Below are positions 34,506 to 46,500 of a stretch of 64,000 nt of DNA, in pieces. The DNA comes from Chlamydomonas sphaeroides. Its lineage: Eukaryota > Chlorophyta > Chlorophyceae > Chlamydomonadales > Chlamydomonadaceae. Location: contig BDDC01000339.1 of assembly GCA_001662425.1 (NCBI GenBank), positions 1-64,000 on the forward strand, written 5' to 3'. Position 1 is the stretch's first letter. Every line of letters starts with the position of its first letter. A program made the translations under genes and the position numbers. Under the pieces are notes generated by a model. It did no database searches. It saw nothing but the letters and a program-made list of their open reading frames with translations, and was not told where the DNA came from.

Positions 34506-37500
34506 TCACCGGCTGCTGCCGCGCGGCGGCCCCCCATACGTGTTGGGCACAAAGCTGCGGAAGCCGGCACCCATGGTGGTCACCTTGCTGGGGCCGCTGG
34601 GCCGCACCTGGCCCTGCAGCAGCCCGTAGCTGGTCGTGGGGTTGGCGGCGCCGCCGCCGGACAGCGACCCCGAGCCGTGCGTCCCCGTGAAGTTGCCGCC
34701 GCCCAGGGGCCCCGACAACCCGGCAACGGGCAGCGAGGGGGCGCTGGACCGCATCGCGCGGCCCGTGCCGCCGCCGCTCGAGGTGGGGCCGGCGGACAGC
34801 GACCGCGGCGACCCCGACGCCGCCGGCGGGCCGTCGCCGGAGCCGTCGGCCGACGCCGCCTCGCGCTCGCGCTCCTTCTGCCGCGCGTACGCCTGCAGCG
34901 CGGCACCAGACACCGCCGCCGCCACCAGGCTCTGCGAGGAGGTGGACGTGGTGTCGGGCCGCCGCGGCGGCAGCGCGCCGAAGCCCTGGTGCGGCGTCGG
35001 CGGCGTCAGCCCGGACCGGCCCGGAGACCCCGGAGCCATGCGGCCGACGGTGCCGGCGGTGGTGCCGGGCCGCCGGCTGAGCGCCATGCTGAGCGCGCTG
35101 GTGCCGGGCCGGTCTGCGGCGGCGCCGTCGGCGCCGCTGCGCCGGAGCGCGGACGAGGCTAGGTGGTCCATGGACTGGGGCAGTTCAAAGGGGCTGCCGT
35201 CGCCCAGCCACCAGCCGCCCTGCGGCATGTCGCCCGTGACAACCTGCGGCTGCGGCGGCGCTGAAGACGGCGGCGGCGGCAGCGGCGCTGACGACGGAGG
35301 CGGCGGCGGCGCCGCCAGCGGAGCCGACGACGGCGCGACGTCGTCCTCCGGGATCGTCGCCGACGGCGACCGGTGCAGCGGCGCCGCCGCCGCGCCGTCG
35401 GCGCCGGGCGAGGAGGCTGGTCCCGGGGCTGCGGCGGTTGCGGCGGCGCCTGGCGGCGCCGCTTTGGAGGGGTCACCAAGGCGCGAGGGGTCGCCGAGGC
35501 GTGAGGGCAGGCGGGACATGGCGCGGCCCGCTGGGCCCTGCGGGAAGCTCTCGGAGGCGGCCGAGGCGCCCCATGAGCCGCTGAATGAGGCGCCGCTGGT
35601 GACCTGGGGGCGCGGAGAGAGGGAGGCCAGGGGGTTGAGCACGGAGGCAGGGGTGCGGTGGGCAGGGAGGAGGCAAGGCAAGGGGCGGCGTCCCATAGCG
35701 CACACGCGTGGGAGGCCAGGGTATGTGAGGGCTGTGCCTGCCGCCCGCGTGTCCACCGGTGCCACTGCGCCACGAGCGCGGTAGCCACGAGGTCGCTGCG
35801 GGCAAGCGCCGCGCCACAACCCCCTGCGTAGGTCCCCGGCTCCTGCACGGCCTGCTTCCCCCCGCGCGCCGCACACGCCCAAGCGCATCCCAAGGGCGTG
35901 CCACGCGAGGGGTGTGACTCTCTGTTACCTGTCAACGAACACACGCACGAACCCTTCCAGCCCCTCCCTCTCCGCCTCCCCCTCACCTGCGGAGCCACGC
36001 CACCCGCCACCGCCACCGCCATGCGCAGGTCGGACAGCTCTATGGCGCGCTTCTCCGCCAGCTCGCGAGCCATCTTGAGGTCGCGCTTGGTGTCGTTCAG
36101 CTCCTGGACCACCTGGGGGAGGGGCGGAGGGAAGGGGAGGAGGGGAGGGGAGGGGAGCAGCGTGCGTGTTTGCGCATGGGGGGGGGGCGGCGCAGCACAA
36201 CGCACAGCGCATGCCACTTGCCATCCGACATCAATTTGGGCACCACCTCCCTCAGCCCACTCTCGCAGCAGGCACACACAAAAAGCACACGCGTCTCCTT
36301 CCCCGCTTTCCCCGCGTGCTCCCCCCCACCATGAGGTTGTCGCTCATGAGCTTGGACACCACCGCCCTCCTCGCCCGGTCCGCCTTGTCCTTGGTCTCCG
36401 TCAGCAGGCTCAGCATGCGCTCCGTATGCAGCAGCTGCGCGTGCAGCTCGCCAATCTTTTCGTTGTACTCGGCGGCAGTGGTGCCGGCGCTGGGCAACTG
36501 CGCGGTCGCGCGGGCCAAGGGGAGCGGGGGACAGTCGGAAGGCGCAGAGCGTGTGTGCGTGTCCTTCAAGGGCAGCGCGGCCGGCCGCGGGCCGAGCCGC
36601 TTCCCACAGCCCGTCTCCCTCGGGCCTCTAGCCGCTGCTCACCGCCATCTTGGCCTCTGCGGCCCTGCGCGGTGACCCCGGCGGGTGCGCCGCGGGGCCG
36701 TGGTCCGACTCCAGGTAACGCGACCAGGAGGCCTTGTCGCGGCCCTGGTGGCGGGCCGGGCATGGGAGGCAGGAAGGGAGCGGGGTTGTGGCGCGAGTCC
36801 TTGCAAGCTGCTCCCTCGATCTTGCTGCCCACGTCCTGGCGCCCCTGTCCCTGCCCCTGTCCCTCGCCGCTTGCCTCCACAAACCCTCCCTGCCCGGCCT
36901 CCATGCACCTTGTGGTAGTCGTCTATGAGCCGCCCGAACAGCGTGGGCCACTGGTGCGCTGGCACGTCCTGCAGTGTCCTGAACAGCTGGCTGGTGAAGT
37001 TCTTGAAGTACGCCTCGCGCTCCTGCAGCACGCCCTTGAGCTGCGGGCGCAGGCAGTCAGGGGCAGGAAAGGCAGGGAGAGGAGCGGCGGAAGGGTTGGG
37101 GCCCTGACGGCACGTGCTGGGCGGGTCGCGGGGACAGCGCCGTGCACACGGCACTGCGCATGCGCGCGGATGCGAGCGCCCTGCCCTCAGCCCGTGCATG
37201 CCCTCCCCACGCCCCAACCCCGCCTCACCCCCTTGACCTCCTCCTGGCTGGCGTCCAGGCGGCTCTGCAGCGCCGTGTTGTCGGACATGACGCGCGACTG
37301 CCGCTCCAGCTGCCGCTGCGCCACCGCCTCCATCTGGGGCGCGAGGGGAAGGGGAGGGACGGGTTGAGGAGGGTATACCATGGGTGTAACGAACTAGTTG
37401 CCGACGGGTTGAGGAGGGAGGCAGGTTGCAGAGCAGGCTGTGGTGAGCTCGCTTGTGGTGGGCACACGTCCGACGACAGGCGCGGAGGGCGGGGCATGCG

Positions 37501-40500
37501 ACCGTGCATGAGCGGCCGGCCGGCGGACACCGGCGCCGGGGGGAGGGGCGATGGCGAGGGCGCGGATGCTGCCTGACCCAGGATGTATGCCGCCTGCCCC
37601 ACGCCCTCCCTCACAACTCCTACACCCGAGCACCGGCCCAGCCCCGCGAGACCCCGCCTGCGCCCAACGCCCCACTGTCTCCTGGCCCCTCCACGCCCTC
37701 TCTCGCCACGGCTACGCCCTCTCCCAGCCCCGCGGTCCCCCACCTGCGCCACATGCGCGGCTGCGTCCTCACGGGCCGCCTTGATGGGCTCCAGCTCGTT
37801 GTTGAGCTCCTTGATGCGCGTGGTGGCCAGGCTGCGAGGGGAGGGGGGAGAGAGGGGGAGGGATGTGTTTTTGCACGCTGCTGCGAGCCCGATGAGGCCA
37901 CTCTAGGCGCTGAGCTCATTGCCGAGCATCGGGGGAAGGGAGGGCAAGGGACGGATCAGTCCCCTGGGCTGCCCGCCCTGCCGCACTCACCTGGTGAACA
38001 GCTGCGCCTGCTGCATCTGGAAGGCCATGTCCTTCATCTCCGCGTCCTGCTGCCGTTGCCGCCCGTCGCGGTCCGCCCAGGCCGCCTGCATGGCCTCCAG
38101 CTCCTCCGTCAGGGCCATGACCTGTGACGGAGGGGGGAAAGGGTGGGTGGGAGGAGGAGCAGGGGCAGGGAGCCTGATCTCCGGAGGCTGCCCCAGCGGC
38201 TGCTGCCCTGCATGACGGACCCAGGTGGGTGGCATATGATGGGTAGAGGCGTGGTGAGGACAGTAAACAAGTCCCATGGCAGGCCAAAAATCCCATGTTC
38301 CCGCATGGTGGTGGGGGGCAGGAGGAAGGTGCTTCCCACGTACCGCTGACGGACCCGCCCCAGCCCCCGCCCTCGCGGTCCCCTCCCCGACCCACCTGCT
38401 CCGCCAGCCGCGTGTTCTCCCGCCGCAGCGCCTCCGCCTCGGCGCGCAGGCGGTCGTTCTCCTGCGCCGTCTTGGCGTTGAGCCCGCTCTGCAGCGTGTG
38501 CTTGGCCAGTAGCTTGAGGTACGCCTCGTCCTTCTCCTCCAGCTGCAGGGAGGGACGGAGGGTGGGGGCGCAACAGGACGCAGCGTGCGGCACACGTCTC
38601 CACACCGCTCGGCGGCACGCGGTACATGGACAGCGGGGCTGCACCACGTGCATGTGGGTCCTGACGTGCTAGGCCTGAAACCCGGGCCGTATGGCGTTGC
38701 GGCTCGGGTCGCTCTCGCCCCCGCACGCACCTGCTTCTGCGCCGCCTCCGCCGCGCGCTGCAGCTCCTCTTCGTTGAGCTCGCCGTCTATGCGCAGCTCC
38801 TGCTCCATCTGGCCGTGCGCCGCGTGGATGGCTGGGGAAGGGAGGGTAGGGTAGGCAGGCCCACCCACGACAGAGATGACACGTCAACACATGCGCCCCG
38901 CACGTACGGCGGGGCGGCCGTGGCAGACAAGGGCGCAGGGCGGTGGGGCGCGAGCCCGTTCGAGGGGCTGCTGCTGAGGTGCGGCACCCACTCTTGGCCG
39001 CCTCCGCCTTGGTGCTCTCGATGGCGTTCTCCAGCACCGCCTGCTTGGAGGAGGCGTCGCCCATGGCCGCCTGGGGTTGGAGATGGGGTTGGGGCCAGGT
39101 TGGGGGGTGCGGGAGCAGGCGGGGAGGGGAAGGGACAAGGGAGGGGCCGGGGGAGAGCTCTTCCCCACCGTCCCGCTGCTCCCAACAGCCTGTTCCGTCG
39201 CCCCATGCTGTTCGCCAGCAGCAGCTGCGGCTCGCGGCCGCGCTGGTGCTCAGCACACCACAGCACCGCCGCTGCCTTGTTCACGGATGAGTGACAAGCC
39301 AACATTCCACATTACGCCCCTCGCCGCGCATCCCGTGCTGCTCGTCCAGCTGCCACAGCTTGCAGCCAGGCACCAGGCCTCATGTGATGAACTTATCGAT
39401 ACCGTATGCCAACGACAGTCACAACACATCGTCGACCCCCGGCCCTCACCCCGTGCTGCTCGTCCAGCTGCCACAGCTTGCGCCCAAACTTGGCGCGCAG
39501 CCGCGCCATCTCGCGCTCCGCGGCGTCGGTGCGGCTGATCTCGGCGGCCAACCTGGCGGGGGAGGGATGGGCGGCGAAGGGCGGAGCCGCGGGTTTGCCA
39601 CGTGTGCACGGCGCACCAGCAGCGCATATGCCTGCCCCCGACAGCCGCACGTGTTAAACCCCTTCACACCCTTCCGCAAACCTCCACACATGCTGTCACG
39701 GGCGTGCCCCGAGCACTCACTTCTTCTCAAACACGTCCTGCTGCTCGCGCAGGGCGCGCTCGAAGTCGCGCGTCATCGCTTCCTGCAGGGTCGTCGCGAG
39801 GCAGGGAGCGATGGCAGGTGAATACATCGCAGGTGGGTGCAGGTGGCCGCGATCACCCCCTCCCCCCGCCTGTTACCCTCCCCACTTTCCCAACACCTCC
39901 ATCCCCTTCCCCACGCCCTCCACGCGGCCCCACCTTGAGCCGGTCCGCCGCGGAGCTCTCCTCGCCCGCCGTGGCCCGTGTGAAGGCCAGGTCCGCCCGC
40001 AGCACCTCCACCTCGTTGCGCAAGCGGGCCAGCTCGCCCTCCAGGTCGCGACGCACGCCCTGGGGAGCGGGGGTGAAAGATAGGCAGAGGGCTTGGCACG
40101 CGGCTCCACAAGTGGTGCCGCCCACGGCTGCTGTGTCGTTCGGCTAGTGCGTAGTGGTGCAACAGCAGGCCCGGCCGACATGCACAGGGGCACACCTGCT
40201 CGCGCTCGTACATCTTGTACTCTGCCTCCGTGGCAGCCTTGGCCAGGCGGTCCTTGAGCTCGCGCACGTTTTCCTGCAGGACGGGGCGGAGGGGAAGGAG
40301 CAGCAGCAGGAGCATGCAGGTGTCACCGGTGGGCAGCCTGGCGAGCAGCTGCCGTGCTGGCGTGAGCTTGGTCCTTGGCTGGCGCGGAGCTGGACCGAGG
40401 TCGCACCGCACCAGCGCCAACATGCTTCCTAGGACTTGCAATGTACTTCTTCGGCATGGCATGAAGCTAGCATGAAGGCCGGCTCGCACCTTGAGCAGCT

Positions 40501-43500
40501 GCATGTCCACCGCCCGCACGCTGACGATGAGCTGCGACCCCGCCGCCGCCGCCGCGGCCTCCGCCGCCGCCGCGGCCGCGGCCGCCGCCGCCGCGCGGCT
40601 GGCGTGCCCCGGGCCCGCCGTCGTCGGCCGCGACAGCCCGCCCGCCGCCGCCGCCGGGCTCTCGTGGTAGCCCCACGACGCCGAGCCCGCCAGCGCCAGC
40701 CGCAGCAGCCGGTGCGCCGCCGTCGTGCGGTCCGTGTGAGTCAGCACCGCCAGCGGCGGCAGGCCGCCGGCGCCGCCGGCCATTGAGGCCCCTCGCATGC
40801 CGACCGTGTAACCCGAGGGCGCGACGCCGGGACCCGACTGGCGAGTGGGGCTGGCGCCGCGTGTGGGCGAGGGCGGCGCGCCGCCGGCGAGCGCGGCGGC
40901 CAGGGCGGCGCCGCTGGGCGCCGAGCCGCCGAGCCCCGCCGGCAGCAGGACAGACAGGATCCAGGTGCCGCTGGCGTCGGCGGTGACGATCACGCGGCCG
41001 TCGCGGTGCGCCACGACCTGTCGGAGGTTGGCGGTTGGCGGTTGGACAGTTAGCGGTTGGTGGTTGCCGGCCCCGCCCAATGGGCTGCGGCACCTCCACG
41101 CGGCCTGTGCCCTTGGCGCTACGCCGCCCCGTCAGCCCCAGGCCCTGCCCTCCCCCGCCCCCCACCTGCGTCACGTCCGCGCCGTGCGTGTAGTACTCCT
41201 GCACGTCATCGTTGGCGCGCGGCCGCAGCGGGCACAGCCGCAGCCGCCCCAGCATGCCCGACCCCAGCACCACCTCGTACCCGCCCGACCCCAACCCGCC
41301 GCCGCCGCCCAGCGCCGCCACTGCTCCCGGGCCTAGGCCGCCCGCGGCCGCGCCCGGCAGGCCCGCGGCGGCCGAGGCGCAGCGCGCGATCGCGAGGCCG
41401 CCGCGCGAGGGCTGGATGATGGTGGTGAAGTTGGAGCGCTGGCGGAGCTCGGTGGCGGCGAGCGGCGCGGCGTTGGGGCCGTCGGGCCCTAGGAGGCCGG
41501 CGATGCGGGTGACGGCCTGGGGAAGGAGAGGGAGTGGGGGGGGGGGCAGCATTGACAAGAGGACGTGTACCCTTCCGGATGGCAAGCCACAGGCACGAAC
41601 GCCACGGTGGGTGAGAGGCTCCCTTAGTTCCGCGGACCCACGCGCAGTCCTGGCACGCCCAACGTTTCGGGGCGCTCAGCCCTGGACGGGGAGGGGAGCC
41701 CTGGCACACACCGGGCGCCTCGCTTTGGTCCCTGCCGCCTTAAACCGCACGGCTCCATGCAGCTCCTGTGCCCCCTTCCTCCCCTCCATCTGCAGCCCCA
41801 CTAGCGCAACCAGCCCTGCGCCCCACGCTACGCGGGACTACCGAGCCCGGCCGCCTGCACCCTGCTCCCCCACCTGCATCTTGGCGCGGTTGCCGCCGCC
41901 CGTCACCGACTGCTCGCCGCCGATGGGCACCAGCGACGCGCGGCCCGGAACCTTGAAGACGGGCGTGTCGGGCGCAGAGCCCATTGCGCCGCCACCATTG
42001 GCGGGCCCGGCGCCGGCGCTGCCGCTGGGCCCGCCCAGGGCTCGGCCCAGCGCGCCCGCCATCTTGCCGCCGCCGAACTCGGCGCCGGGCTCGGGGCTGT
42101 CGGTGCCGCCGCCGGGGGCGGCGGTGGCGGCGCCGCCGGCCCGCGTCGTCTCCATGATGCGGAGGCCCTGCGGTCACAGCAATGGAAGCGGGGCATGGTA
42201 AGTGCACACGGCGCACAGTCGTGCATCCGTCGTGTCACCTGCGTGGTGTGGCTTGACGCTGTGGCCCCGCAAGCTGGCATGCAATGGCTTGGGGTTTGGC
42301 CACCGCAACGTACGGATGGCGGGCGCGACCTGTCCCCCAACACCCCCAACCCCCGGCTCCCCCACCTGCGTTGTGTCGCCCACCACGAGCGTGCCAAAGT
42401 CGGGCGTGCAGGCGATGGCGTCGTTGAGGTAGAGCTTGCTGGTGTTTTCCTGCGTTGGCAGGGGTGGGGAGGGGCGCGTGTGTTGCTGTGTGCGGGAACG
42501 GGTTAAGCCGAGCCTGTATCCCTTTCCCGCACCCTTCCCCTCTGCATCCCCTACCTCCCTAGCTTCCCTGCTCCCCACCTGCACCCGCACGAAGCCATCC
42601 ATGGCCCAGGTGAACACCGCCCCTGCACCCTGCCCCCCACACGCAGCAAAACACACACGCTGTCCCCCTTCCCCTCCCCCTCCCCCAATTCCCCTGCTCC
42701 CCACCTGCACCCGCACGAAGCCGTCCATGGCCCAGGTGAACACCGCGCCCTCCCCCGCCGTGGCCAGGTACGCCCCGTCCTCCGACCACGCCAGGTCCGT
42801 GACCGCCTCATAGTGGCCTGGGGGTGGCCGCAACGGAGGGGGCGAGAGGGGAGGTGGCCGGGGTGGTTGAGGCTACGGTCAAAGCGCGGCCCGGCGAGGC
42901 AGGCCACACAGGCCTCCGACAAGCTGGGCAGCAGCACAAGTCCAGGGGTTGGAGCCAGCGCCCCCCCCCCCGCCAGGCACGCCAGACGGCATGTAGTGCG
43001 CGAGCAAAAGGTGGCCGCACATCGCCCGCCCGGGCCTTCCCGCCTACCCCACTGCTTCTGTTCCTACATGGCCCAGCACTTCAAACACACACACAGCGCA
43101 TCACCCAGCGGCGCCCTCACCCGCCAGGCACGCCAGCTGGCGCTTGGTGAGCGTGGAGAAGATGTACACGTGCCGTCCGCCCGGGCCCGCCGCCGCCGCG
43201 ATGAGCGCGCCCGTGGGGCTGTAGCGCACCAGCGCGCAGTGGTCCAGAGACACGGCCGCCGGCGCGCCACCCCGCCGCGCCGCCGCCGCGGTCCCCCCGC
43301 CCGGCGGCGCCGCGCCGCCGCCCGGCGGCGCCGGGCCGTACTCGTGCATCAGCTCCTCGCCCTCCACCAGCAGCCCCTCCACGATGGCGTAGCAGCGCAC
43401 GCCGTCGACGTAGGCCACGACCAGCTCGCGGCCGTAGGGGTCGATGGCGACGCCCAGGGGCGAGTGGTGGCACATGTGGGTCAGCACCAGGCGCAGCGGC

Positions 43501-46500
43501 GCGGTCTGCCAGATGCGCACCGTGAGGTCCTTGCTGGCGGTGGCCAGGAAGTCGCGCTGGGTTGGGGGAAGAGAGGGGGAAAGGAGGGGGAGCGTGCTTG
43601 GGTTGGTGATTAGAGGGTTGGACGGGTTGCAAAGGTTCGGAGAGGGAGGGAAACAGTGACGGGCGTGGTGAGCGCGCTTGTGCTCAAGCGAGCTGGGCAC
43701 CGCAAACAAGGAGCGGCGGGAAATCCTGGCATGGGAGCAGGCGACGGCGTGCTGGCTGCATGGGAGAAGTCGTTTTGGCCGCCACAACAGCGGTTTGTGC
43801 GTGTGGCATGCCCACCTTGTACGCCAGGGAGGCGGAGATGATTGACTGCTCGTGGCAGCCGGGCAGCAGCTGCTCCCACAGGTCAGCGGCGGCGGCGTCG
43901 GGCGTGAGCGCGAGCGTCTGGCGAGGGGAGTGGGAGTGGGATGGGGAAGGGGACAGGGTACGTGTCACACGGGCGTGGCGGCGGTGGGCGGCAGCAGCAG
44001 CAGCAGCAGCTGCCGCAGGGGAGGGGGGGTCTGGGGCGGCACGGGTCTGGGTACCGGGGCCTGGGCGGCAGCCGGCTGGGCCACACTTGTGGCCGGGGCA
44101 GCGATGACAGCTTGGGGTGCTCTGTGGTGGTGAGACGCCCTGGCGCAACCGGCTTCGCCAGCACTGTTGCTGCCGCTGCCTCGCTGGCACTGCTGCCCAC
44201 GACCTCGTATCTTATACTGGCACTGCCGATACCTCGACCATTCAACTCGATATGCTCTATCGACGACTCAATCGATGGGCGTCATCGACGGTATCGATAG
44301 GCTACACGACGGCCGCCAGCCGCACCCGCGCATACGCCAGGTTGAACTGGAAGGTGGGGCCGCCGCCGGCTGCGCGGCAGGCAGGGCAGGGCAGAGCAGG
44401 ACAGGGCAGGGCAGGACGGCGGGCAGTGGGAGGGCGTTGGCGGAGACGTGTCATACACACTCTTATCCCCCTTGACCCCGCCCAAGTCCCCCAGCCTGCC
44501 CCACCTGTGGCGCACAGGAGCGTGTCGCCCGCCTGGTCCACGCTCAGCGCCCGGATGTGGCAGTCCAGCGACACGCTAGAGGCCGACTCGGGCACCCGCG
44601 TCTCGCTGTAGATGGCTGCAGGGTGTGAGCGAGGGAGGCAGGGCGCGCAGGGCGGATGAGCCAAGGGGATGTGGTGGTCTGACAGGGGCTTCCGTAGCCC
44701 CTGAACAGCGCCGCACAACACCCCCACTGAGCGACCTCCAGATGCCGCCGCCGCCATGCCAGCCCGGCCATCCCCCACAACCACCCGCTGCCGCTACTCA
44801 CAGTAGCGGTCGCTGTCCTCGCGCGCCACCCTCCTGAACAGCTGCAGGTAGCCGCGCTCCGTGGCGGCCGCGATGCCGCCGTCGGGCAGCCCCAGCACCG
44901 TGACCAGCGGCCGGTCCGAGGTGAGCGCCAGCTTGGCGTGGGCGCGGTCCACGATGAGCACCTGGGGCAGGAGCCAGGAGGGTCCGGCAGGTGGGCAGGG
45001 GCCGGGCGGTCCTTGCGGGGGTGTGACGTCAAGCGGGGTCGCGAGCGAGCATGGGCGCGGTCCACGAGCAGCACCGTAGACTGGCGAGGGGTCGCCGGAT
45101 GATGATGAGTACGATGAGGGCTGGCAGGCGCTGCCTAGGAGTGCGCGGCGCGCGCTTGTATGCAAGCCAGGCGGGACCCCAGGCGCCGACAGCAGGGACG
45201 ACTGGCTGCCTGCTCCATGGCGGAGTGGCGCTAGGTGGCTAGCAGGAGCCGGCTGCGCCCGACCGCGAGGGCCCCCACATCATTGGCTGCGAATGACCCT
45301 GGCGCAGCTGTGATGCCTGCACGATTGCCCCGGCTCCCCGGCTGCTCGACGACGTCCCGATACATGATTGCAATCGCACGCACGTGTGCACACGACGCAG
45401 CTGTGATGCATGCGCAATGGCCCGCCCTGCCTGACCATGCGACCGCGTGTGTTCGGGACTAGGCACAGACAGTGCGCGGCGCGAGTCACTGTCGCGCTCA
45501 CCTGTCGGTGCGAGGTGGCCAGCAGGAAGCGGCCGTCGGGCAGGGTGGCCAGGTCCACAAAGTGGGCGCCGGGCTGCAGGGGGCGAGGGGGCGTGGCGGA
45601 GGGGGAAGGGGCACGGGAGGGAGATAACGACGCAGGGCCGTTACAGACAGCGCACGGGCCAGCAGCCCTGGGGAGGGGATCGCCGGGCGTTGGGGTCCGT
45701 GCCCTTGGCCAACCCTCTCCTCCCGTCCCCCCGCTGCCCCAAGCGCCCACCGGCAGCTGCGCGCCCTCCACGGTGTGCCGCTTGAAGCCGTTGGTGCTCT
45801 GCCGCCACAGCCCCACGTCCCGCGAGCACATGACCAGCACGTTGGCGTCGAAGCGCGGGTCCAGCGCGGCGCGCAGCAGCGGGCCCGCGGCGCCGTCGCT
45901 GTCGACCGCGCCGCTGCGACAGGGACAGGGAGGCGAGGGCGCACCGGATGCATGGTTCAGGCAAGGCCCAGCACGACGCTAGCGCATTGGGTTCTGCGAC
46001 CAACAATTGAATTTAGTGTCAAAAACGTTCAAGCCCAAGGTTATTACCTGCACTTCGGCGCGGGGCTGGCGGCCCAATCCCACATGTGGAAGGTCGAGTA
46101 GTAGCGCGGGTCGGCGGCGGCGGCGGTGGCGGCGGCCGCGCCGCCGCTGCTGGTGGAGCCGCTGCGGTTGTCGTCGGCGCCGGCGGCCAGCAGCAGCGTG
46201 CCGTCGCCGGAGAAGGACACGGAGGTGAAGGAGGAGGTCACGTTGGGGCCGGACACCGAGGCGAGCCGCTCCAGCGTGGCGGCGTCAAAGAGGGTCACCT
46301 GCGCGGTGGGGAAGAGGAGGGACGAGGAACGGGTAGCGGTGTCAGGTTCATGGGTTGTGGGGAGGCGGGCGGGAGGGAGGGGCAGATTCTACTGCTTTAG
46401 GATCAGCGCACCACCCCCCGCGAGCGCCTGGGCGCGACAGCCCCTCACGAACGCACGCCCTCGGCCGTCGCTAGGTGCTATTACGCGCGATGCAGCCTCA

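Noticed and set aside
35898..37367. 489-codon plus-strand open frame
   Set aside because: It runs antisense across four or more in-frame CFAP57 exons and their introns and has no recognisable domain.
44285..44300. 15-base identity to a common cloning-vector polylinker (SalI-ClaI stretch) suggesting contamination
   Set aside because: It lies in a patch with diverged relatives elsewhere in the window, and both flanking CFAP57 exons are in correct phase.
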